From: Candidatus Gastranaerophilales bacterium
Lineage (GTDB): Bacteria; Cyanobacteriota; Vampirovibrionia; Gastranaerophilales; Gastranaerophilaceae
Direction of reading: 5' to 3'
Assembly: GCA_944325835.1 (NCBI GenBank)
Contig: CALVBO010000002.1
Coordinates: 62,001-126,000 of the forward strand
Length of the DNA stretch: 64,000 nucleotides
This document shows, in pieces, positions 58,909-64,000 of the stretch; position 1 is the first letter of the stretch; every line of letters starts with the position of its first letter. Made by a program: the position numbers and the translations under genes. The notes below the pieces were generated by a model. The model did not search any database. It was not told the origin of the DNA and saw nothing but the letters and a program-made list of their open reading frames with translations.

Positions 58909-59943
58909 TTAATAATTAAATATAACGTTAATATCCTGCTCAACAACGATTTCAAGTTCGGTATAGGACGGGATTTCCGCATCTACCCCTTTTTCTGCAA
59001 CAGATGAAACAAGAGCGATTCCGCTTGCGACACCTGCCCCGATAGCTGCGCCCGAGCCGTAATTGTCCCCGCCGCCCAGAAGCGCAAACGCTAAACCCGC
59101 AAGCGCCCCGACAGCTCCGGCTACAGCGACTTTAGATGCTGTAGATTTTAATTTCCCGTCATTTGTAACATCAAAATCAATAGGCTGGGTTACTAAATCA
59201 TAACTTTTGCCGTCAGGGGTCACAATTTTATTAAAATCAATAACAACACCGCCGTTTCGGGAACCATAACGGGCTGAATGCGCTTCGGTGAGTGTTCCGT
59301 AAATAACGCTTCCCTGCGGTGCAATAATATGCAATCCGTCAACGACCCAATCAGTTTTCAAAACAGCAACAACATTATCGCCGACATTGGCGGTTGCCGT
59401 ATTTATTGCATTTTGCAAATAAACATCCAGAACAGAGCCCTTACCGACACTTGCAACAAAACCTTTCAGAGCGTTATCCGGCGAATTCGTTTTTGTAACA
59501 TGCGCTTTTTGATACTCTGGCTGTGTTTCAAAAGAATAAGTTTTTTGTTCGCCCGTCATAGCCTTTTGAGCCATTTGCGCAAAGTGGTTCATATACATAT
59601 CGCCGTAATACTCCTGATACGGAATATTCTGCTCTTCAAGAAGTTTCAAAAAGGCCTTATTAAAACTTTTACCCTTTTTATTTGCTTCAACGTAATAAAA
59701 AAGGTTTTTACCGGTCGGCTCAAGTATAACTACCATGTAATTTTCAGGGTTTTTATTAGAAACAGCCCAGAAAGGATTTTTCTTTTTTATTGTATAATTC
59801 TTATCCTGCAAAAGCGCCTCAACCTGCGGCGATAGGGTTTCTCCGGAAACATTTGTGAGATAATAAAGTTCATTAAGTGCAAAGGCTGCATTAGCGGAGA
59901 AAATATAAACCAGAGAAATTAATAATGTCAGAAACTTCTTCAT
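58909..59943 (-). CDS. exported protein with VirB10/TrbI-like domain
   Basis: A 344-residue protein with a signal peptide (MKKFLTLLISLVYIFSANA). The N-terminal half has YYLTNVSGETLSPQVEALLQ and EYYGDMYMNHFAQM. From about residue 165 it reads VLDVYLQNAINTATANVGDN, VVAVLKTDWVVDGLHIIAPQ, GSVIYGTLTEAHSA and GVVIDFNKIVTPDGKSYDLV, the 'A-x-VGD-x-V-x-A...IPxGS-x-(I/V)-x-G' pattern of TrbI/VirB10-type beta barrels. A Gly/Ala-rich hydrophobic segment (about 275-320, VAVAGAVGALAGLAFALLGG) follows. Similar sequence occurs in the C-terminal part of the SLH protein. It overlaps the 65-residue gene by 4 bp. No other conjugation genes are present, so an envelope-channel role is only possible. Confidence 0.72.
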   Translation of the reverse strand: MKKFLTLLISLVYIFSANAAFALNELYYLTNVSGETLSPQVEALLQDKNYTIKKKNPFWAVSNKNPENYMVVILEPTGKNLFYYVEANKKGKSFNKAFLKLLEEQNIPYQEYYGDMYMNHFAQMAQKAMTGEQKTYSFETQPEYQKAHVTKTNSPDNALKGFVASVGKGSVLDVYLQNAINTATANVGDNVVAVLKTDWVVDGLHIIAPQGSVIYGTLTEAHSARYGSRNGGVVIDFNKIVTPDGKSYDLVTQPIDFDVTNDGKLKSTASKVAVAGAVGALAGLAFALLGGGDNYGSGAAIGAGVASGIALVSSVAEKGVDAEIPSYTELEIVVEQDINVIFNY

Positions 59944-60137
59944 TTATTATCCTCCTTAATCACAGTTGTAGTGACGCTTTTGGTTGTTGTAATACTGCCG
60001 TCATGGTTTATTTTCATAATATATTCAATAATATTAAGCTGAAAAGGTTTGTGCATTTTAGGATTTGCAACGCAAAATGCAGCCGTTAAACCCGCCAGAA
60101 GAATTAAAACCATAATCGAAAATAATTTTAAACGCAT
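59940..60137 (-). CDS. small membrane protein with MHK motif, first gene of the envelope operon
   Basis: A 65-residue protein: one N-terminal hydrophobic helix (LFSIMVLILLAGLTAAFCV), then NPKMHKPFQLNIIEYIMKIN and a Thr/Lys-rich tail. The MHK segment is shared with the TonB-like protein at 55783. GGGG precedes the ATG by 4-5 nt. It overlaps the next gene by 4 bp (translation coupling) and starts the six-gene minus-strand unit. It looks like a small partner or regulator of the complex. Confidence 0.65.
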   Translation of the reverse strand: MRLKLFSIMVLILLAGLTAAFCVANPKMHKPFQLNIIEYIMKINHDGSITTTKSVTTTVIKEDNK

Positions 60138-60191
60138 ACATCCCCGCTTTGTCTAAATTATACAATAAAAACGAGAATTTGGGAATATGTT

Positions 60192-61070
60192 TCAGTTCAA
60201 CCGCCTCAACTGGGAAAGGACTATTGCACAAGCCATAATCAAACACCCTGCAATCTCTTTTCCGGTAAGAGTTTCACCTAGCAATAGCATTCCGCCCAGA
60301 ACCGCAAAAACTGATTCACTGCTCAAAAGAAGCGTTGCCGCAACAGGACGCGCGCCTTTTTGCCCGAAAATTTGCAGAGTATAAGCAACGCCCGTCACGA
60401 CAACACCGATAAAAAGTATCGGCTTGTAACCGGCAAGCACAGCACCCAATGTCGGATGTTCCATAAGCATTAGCGGCAGGGATAAACTTCCCGCGACAAG
60501 AAATTGCAGGCAGGAAAGCCGCAGAGCAGACACCTTTTTTGTAAAATGACCAACAACAATTATATGAAGAGCAAAGAAAAATGCACTCACAACCAGAAAA
60601 ATATCCCAGAGTTCAAAACAGAACCCGCCTTTTGCACAGAGAAGATAAACTCCGGTAAGAGCAAAAACAAGAGCAATCATAACATTACGCGGCAGTTTTT
60701 GTTTAAAAAAAACTGAAAGCACCGGCACAAAAATGATGTATAATGCCGTAATAAATCCTGCCTTTCCGGCGTCCGCGTAAATCATGCAATACTGGTTAAT
60801 AGAAAACGCGAAAAAAAGGACAAGACCGGTTAAAACTCCGCCCGTTAGCCAGTTCTTTGCCGAATATCCTTCCGGTTCTTTTTTAAATATAAAAAGAAAA
60901 GGTGCAAGAAATAAACTTCCGATAAAACATCTCAACGTATTAAACGTAAACGGGCCGACATATTCCATGCCGGCTTTCTGCGCAACAAAAGAAAGCCCCA
61001 GAATCATTGCTGCTGCAAGCAGGGCAAATATGCAATATAAATATAATCTTTTTGCTTCTCGTTTTGTCAT
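60192..61070 (-). CDS. EamA/DMT-family transporter
   Basis: A 292-residue inner-membrane protein with ten hydrophobic spans in two EamA halves: ILGLSFVAQKAGMEYVGPFT, NTLRCFIGSLFLAPFLFIF, ADAGKAGFITALYIIFVPVL, ALTGVYLLCAKGG; then VTGVAYTLQIFGQKGARPVA, LLLSSESVFAVLGGMLLLGE. The pattern is that of metabolite exporters (drug/metabolite transporters). The substrate is not readable. ATG 61070 is set by AAGGAA 8 nt upstream. It precedes the envelope operon by about 54 bp and may be read into it. Confidence 0.88.
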   Translation of the reverse strand: MTKREAKRLYLYCIFALLAAAMILGLSFVAQKAGMEYVGPFTFNTLRCFIGSLFLAPFLFIFKKEPEGYSAKNWLTGGVLTGLVLFFAFSINQYCMIYADAGKAGFITALYIIFVPVLSVFFKQKLPRNVMIALVFALTGVYLLCAKGGFCFELWDIFLVVSAFFFALHIIVVGHFTKKVSALRLSCLQFLVAGSLSLPLMLMEHPTLGAVLAGYKPILFIGVVVTGVAYTLQIFGQKGARPVAATLLLSSESVFAVLGGMLLLGETLTGKEIAGCLIMACAIVLSQLRRLN

Positions 61071-61126
61071 TCTTAAATTCCTTAACAATGACAGTTTAGC
61101 CCATGCTGTTCTTATCGTCAAGCTAA

Positions 61127-61415
61127 AGCAGTTCTCCGTCGCCTGCTTGCCCTGCTCAAAGCGTAAGCCGATGCTCGCAGTGTCACCTCGTGGGAACGAG
61201 GGGAGCAGGCGAGCATAATATCACCGCCGTTTCTAATCTTTGATTTGTCAGGCGGGGTAACGCAGGTCAACCTGCTTACCTCTCACAAACGATACTCAAT
61301 CGTTTGTTCGGCAGAGTGCTGTCTAATATGCCACTCAAAAGGCTCGCTTGCGTGAGCGGGAGTTGCTATGCAACTCATTCACGCCATGTTCCTTATCGCG
61401 AGCCTTTCTCGGACA
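61127..61415 (+). repeat. modular intergenic repeat, long copy D
   Basis: A 289-bp copy starting AGCAGTTCTCCG and ending GCGAGCCTTTCTCGGACA. It is a chain of hairpins: the infB-rbfA type module (61222-61255), GGTAACGCAGG/CCTGCTTACC, ACAAACGAT/ATCGTTTGT (61285-61307), and GAGTTG/CAACTC. The ACAAACGAT stem matches the position of the GCAAAACAAT stem in copy A but with different bases on both arms. The last 23 bp lie inside pnuC. Confidence 0.82.
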
Positions 61416-62094
61416 CAATACACTTTTTCCATGTATGCAGGAAGTAAAAAGTCAAAATAAGATAAGTTCCCCACATGAAAACTGTTGCCAGACAGTTTGA
61501 ACCGTTCAAATAAGCCTGAATCCACATCATAGCAGATAACGCGTTCACCACCAGCCAGAAATACCACTGCTCAATGCAGCGTTTTACCGTCAAAAGCAGA
61601 CCGCCAACAGAAAATACTGTGGTAACAGAATCCATTAACGGCGCGGCATCTCCGGTTATTTTAAGGATAAAAAACAAAACCGCCGACAATGCAATTGCCG
61701 CACCAAAGTAAAGCCGGCGTTCACGCTGCGGTAAATATGTTTTCACAATTTCACCGGACTCTTTTTTCAGATGCTTCTTCCAGCGGAAAATTCCCAACAC
61801 CTGCATCGGGAAATAATAAAGTGCGTACAGCAAAACATTCCCGTAAAGATGATTTTTAAACGCAATATAAACATAACACATAGTTCCGGCAAGCCCGAAA
61901 AGAAAACAGGAAATCTTGCCCTTTCCGGCAAGTATTGTATAACTTATCCCGCATACTGCCGATACAAGCGCCACTTTGCTGTCGCCGATATAAAGCGAAA
62001 TAACAATTATAAGCAGGATTTCAAGCGGGAACAGCACTCTTTCAATCCTGCCCCAGCCGCTTAACTCGGATTTGATAAATTCCGCGATACCCAT
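61393..62094 (-). CDS. pnuC: PnuC-family nicotinamide riboside transporter
   Basis: A 233-residue polytopic protein with PnuC motifs: LEILLIIVISLYIGDSKVAL, ISYTILAGKGKISCFLFGLA, YALYYFPMQVLGIFRWKKHL, DSVTTVFSVGGLLLTVKRCI, EQWYFWLVVNALSAMMWIQA. PnuC takes up nicotinamide riboside for NAD synthesis by facilitated diffusion. ATG 62094 follows a TATAAT box (62101-62106) by 6 nt, without a ribosome site. The final residues VSEKGSR and the stop are encoded by the end of repeat copy D, so the repeat has replaced or extended the natural C-terminus. Confidence 0.9.
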   Translation of the reverse strand: MGIAEFIKSELSGWGRIERVLFPLEILLIIVISLYIGDSKVALVSAVCGISYTILAGKGKISCFLFGLAGTMCYVYIAFKNHLYGNVLLYALYYFPMQVLGIFRWKKHLKKESGEIVKTYLPQRERRLYFGAAIALSAVLFFILKITGDAAPLMDSVTTVFSVGGLLLTVKRCIEQWYFWLVVNALSAMMWIQAYLNGSNCLATVFMWGTYLILTFYFLHTWKKCIVSEKGSR

Positions 62095-62100
62095 AAACCT

Positions 62101-62130
62101 ATTATAACGGCAAAACCTGCTCTCAGGCAA
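62101..62130 (-). promoter_or_regulatory. pnuC promoter, leaderless start
   Basis: TTGCCT (62125-62130), 18-bp spacer and TATAAT (62101-62106), 6 nt before the start codon. Confidence 0.6.
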
Positions 62131-62190
62131 CAATGAAAACCAGCTTTACATTTAGCTGTGTTTGTTGTCTGCTATATGTAGGGAAAAGTA

Positions 62191-63180
62191 ATGCAAGTAA
62201 ACAGTCTTAGTCCGAATAACCCGAATTTTACGGGAGCCTTAAACAATAAATTTCTCCTGAAAGGTCTGGAGAAGATATCCGAACACGGAATGACAGTAGG
62301 TGCCGGAACATCACTTATAATGTCGCTTGGCGTAAGACCGCTTGCAATCCAAGCAACTCCTGACGTTGAAAAAGAAAATAAGCAATACGCCATTGCAAAC
62401 TCTGTGTGTTCAGGGATTATAAAATTCGGTATGGTAGAAGCACTGGCGCTTCCGATAGAAAATGCGGTCAAGAAAATAGACCAAAATCCGCGCAAATATC
62501 TAAAAAATTCCCCGAAAACCTTTGTGAAGTCACGCAGTTACGAGCTTGGAACCCAAATTATGAAACTCGGCACCGGACTTGTTACCGCAATTCCGAAATC
62601 AATGCTTACAATCGCGCTTATCCCTGTCATTATGGATAAAATTTTCAACATCCGCCCGACTGACAAAAAAACGGAAATGCCTGCAGAGGCGCCTGCCGAT
62701 AAAAACCTTTCTTTCAAGGGAAAATCCGCTATTGCCTCAGGCATAGGCAAAGTTCTGGATAACAAAAGCGTGCGCAAGCTTCTTAAAAAATACGAAAATC
62801 AGGATAAAGATATTGCCAAACACCTCTCCGCCGGAACGGATATTCTTTTAACATCTTCCTTTGCGTGGCAGACAAGTAAAAGCGACAAAATCAAAGAAAA
62901 CCGTAAAAAAGCACTGATTTACAACAACGTAATCGCAACCGGCATAACCCTTGCCGGCGGCTACGGGGTTGACAGCCTTGTTAAAGAAAAAAGTGCCAAA
63001 TTCGTCGAACGATTTGCAAAAGCGAACAAAGGTGATCCGAAACTTCACAAATATATTGAAGGAATAAACATCGTCCGCCCTGCGTTGATATTTGCGGCAA
63101 TTTATTATGGAATCCTTCCGATTTTCTCAACGTACATGGCAGAAAAAATCGACAAATTTATAGAAAATAAGGAGAGCTAA
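62191..63180 (+). CDS. lineage-type membrane protein with NFTG motif, 329 residues
   Basis: The protein opens MQVNSLSPNNPNFTGALNNK, an 'N-x-F-x-G' opening like that of the 14660 protein, and a second copy NLSFKGKSAIASGIGKVL lies near residue 167. Hydrophobic segments at about 30-55, 70-90, 120-150 and two near the C-terminus (ATGITLAGGYGVDSLV, ALIFAAIYYGILPIFSTY) suggest a membrane protein without a cleaved signal. AGGGA precedes the ATG. No known family is recognised. Its stop codon overlaps the start of the GDSL gene by one base. Confidence 0.75.
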   Translation: MQVNSLSPNNPNFTGALNNKFLLKGLEKISEHGMTVGAGTSLIMSLGVRPLAIQATPDVEKENKQYAIANSVCSGIIKFGMVEALALPIENAVKKIDQNPRKYLKNSPKTFVKSRSYELGTQIMKLGTGLVTAIPKSMLTIALIPVIMDKIFNIRPTDKKTEMPAEAPADKNLSFKGKSAIASGIGKVLDNKSVRKLLKKYENQDKDIAKHLSAGTDILLTSSFAWQTSKSDKIKENRKKALIYNNVIATGITLAGGYGVDSLVKEKSAKFVERFAKANKGDPKLHKYIEGINIVRPALIFAAIYYGILPIFSTYMAEKIDKFIENKES

Positions 63181-63791
63181 TGAAAAAAGTTTTATGTTTC
63201 GGGGACAGTAACACCTTCGGATTTATTCCGGGAAGCGGGAAACGCTATGATAAAAATACCCGCTGGAGCGGAATTTTAACGCAACTCGCCGCAGAAAAAT
63301 TTGAAATAATTGAAGCCGGTTGTAATAACCGCACCGCCTTCTCCGACAATCCCGCAGGATTTGAGCAAACCGGATACAAAGTTCTGCCGACACTTCTAAA
63401 TAAGGATTTAGACTGCGTCATACTTGCAATCGGTGTGAACGACCTGCAATTTTTCTACAATCCGTCATTAGAGGAAATCGAAAACGGCATGCGCCGATTA
63501 GTTGATATTGTCCGCGAGCAATGTCCGAAAGCTGAAATCATTCTGGTTTCACCGGCAAGACTGACCGATAATATTTTCAACGGCTACTTTCGCGCAATGT
63601 TCGACAAAATGTCCATTGAAAAATCCCTGTACCTGAGTGAAATCTATGAAAGCATTGCTAAAGAAAAAAACTGCCGTTTTACAGACTGGGACAAAATAGT
63701 AACGGTTTCGCCAAAAGACGGTCTGCACCTTGAGCCTGAAGCACACAAAAAAATCGCAGAGGCAATGTTTGAGTGCTTATTGTCATTATAA
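63180..63791 (+). CDS. SGNH/GDSL-family hydrolase
   Basis: A 203-residue hydrolase: MKKVLCFGDSNTFGF (block I with the catalytic Ser in GDSN), GCNNRTAF (block II), AIGVNDLQ (block III, GxND) and DGLHLEPEAHKK (block V, DxxH). The early arylesterase/acetylesterase type (cf. SGNH lipases of about 200 residues) is likely; the substrate could be an acyl or acetyl ester on a polysaccharide. Its ATG overlaps the stop of the upstream membrane protein, and repeat copy E begins right after its stop. Confidence 0.9.
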   Translation: MKKVLCFGDSNTFGFIPGSGKRYDKNTRWSGILTQLAAEKFEIIEAGCNNRTAFSDNPAGFEQTGYKVLPTLLNKDLDCVILAIGVNDLQFFYNPSLEEIENGMRRLVDIVREQCPKAEIILVSPARLTDNIFNGYFRAMFDKMSIEKSLYLSEIYESIAKEKNCRFTDWDKIVTVSPKDGLHLEPEAHKKIAEAMFECLLSL

Positions 63792-63792
63792 T

Positions 63793-63810
63793 GCGAGCCT
63801 TTCTCGGACA
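63793..63810 (+). repeat. modular repeat, minimal copy E
   Basis: Only the 18-bp end unit GCGAGCCTTTCTCGGACA, one base after the GDSL stop codon. CGAG and CTCG form a small stem. Confidence 0.7.
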
Positions 63811-63849
63811 AATAATTTTCATGATACAATTTAGTCATGAGGAGTTAGT

Positions 63850-64000
63850 ATGGCAGTAAAAACTATTTGCCCAAACGCAGGGCAGCAGGAATGTATTAAG
63901 ACTTTAAACGGCCCCGTCATGGTGCTTGCAGGCCCGGGAACAGGGAAAACCTTTACCATAATTCAGCGTATAAAATTCATGATTGAAAGCGGCATAGCAC
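63850..64000 (+). CDS. UvrD/PcrA-type SF1A helicase (3' partial)
   Basis: The frame starting at ATG 63850 (AGGAG 6 nt upstream) is open to the window end: MAVKTICPNAGQQECIKTLN, then GPVMVLAGPGTGKTFTIIQR. The Q-motif (NxxQ) and Walker A (AGPGTGKT) followed by TxTIIxR are those of UvrD/PcrA/Rep DNA helicases. Only 50 residues are visible, so the subtype cannot be told. Confidence 0.85.
   Translation, partial: MAVKTICPNAGQQECIKTLNGPVMVLAGPGTGKTFTIIQRIKFMIESGIA

Noticed and set aside
58909-59943. Type IV secretion or conjugation locus
   Set aside because: The VirB10/TrbI-like pattern is the sole hint; no VirB4, VirD4, relaxase or VirB8/9-like genes are in the window.
52882-63810. CRISPR array or insertion sequence
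   Set aside because: Repeat copies are kilobases apart with genes between them, lack uniform spacers, and no transposase or cas gene is present.

Overview
The window is AT-rich with dense, mostly standard-code bacterial genes and looks like a non-photosynthetic cyanobacterial relative (Melainabacteria/Vampirovibrionia, probably gut Gastranaerophilales). The evidence is a Ycf23/DUF561 protein and a Tic20-like membrane protein (both typical of cyanobacteria and plastids), an S-layer-homology protein and Kdo synthesis (an outer membrane), many prepilin-like proteins starting FTMAEILLSL, and lineage-type proteins with N-terminal 'NxFxG' motifs. The lineage call is inference from protein likeness; no rRNA is present.

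Layout. 1-0.75 kb: 3' part of ycf23. 0.8-2.1 kb: prepilin 1 (minus) behind a G14 tract. 2.2-6.0 kb: secA and ychF. 6.0-7.7 kb: two XRE regulators and a GGDEF protein. 7.8-14.6 kb: a translation operon prfA-ylxR-infB-rbfA-truB running into two envelope genes and an orphan HicB-like gene. 14.7-16.6 kb: a lineage-type helical protein. 16.6-19.4 kb (minus): pheS, a metallo-hydrolase, kdsA and a small exported protein. 19.5-22.6 kb: an SF1 helicase with a C-terminal nuclease-like domain. 22.6-25.4 kb: HAD, XRE and a GAF-GGDEF-HD-GYP protein. 25.6-30.9 kb: prepilins 2 and 3, each behind a G14 tract, flanking small genes, maf and an exported protein. 30.9-38.7 kb: ArsB/NhaD permease, a Cys-rich SLH protein, prepilin 4, a TPR protein, Tic20-like, dapB and a DUF151 nuclease. 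38.8 kb: tRNA-Ser(GCU). 38.9-41.4 kb: two aldo/keto reductases under a TetR regulator. 41.6-50.4 kb: one 2,923-residue protein with a GlnD-like HD domain. 50.4-52.9 kb: a UvrA-like ABC ATPase. 53-60 kb: an uncharacterised envelope cluster with two VWA proteins, an FHA-like polytopic membrane protein, two TonB/TolA-like proteins and a VirB10-like exported protein. 60-64 kb: EamA transporter, PnuC, a lineage-type membrane protein, a GDSL hydrolase and the start of a UvrD-type helicase.

Most notable signals. (1) Three prepilin genes share a 5' cassette: promoter TTGAC(T/G)-N17-CATAAT, Shine-Dalgarno, a 10-11 codon leader, then exactly 14 G. In all three, 13 or 16 G would join the leader ATG to the prepilin in one open frame, while 14 G ends in a stop; this looks like phase-variable surface pilins. 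(2) The 54.8-60.1 kb operon is a candidate undescribed cell-envelope machine. (3) GC-rich modular intergenic repeats ending GCGAG(C/T)CTTTCTCGGACA recur five times between 52.9 and 63.8 kb, and one internal hairpin has changed on both arms between copies while keeping its pairing. (4) Six genes have a -10 box about 6-7 nt before the start codon, suggesting common leaderless mRNAs.
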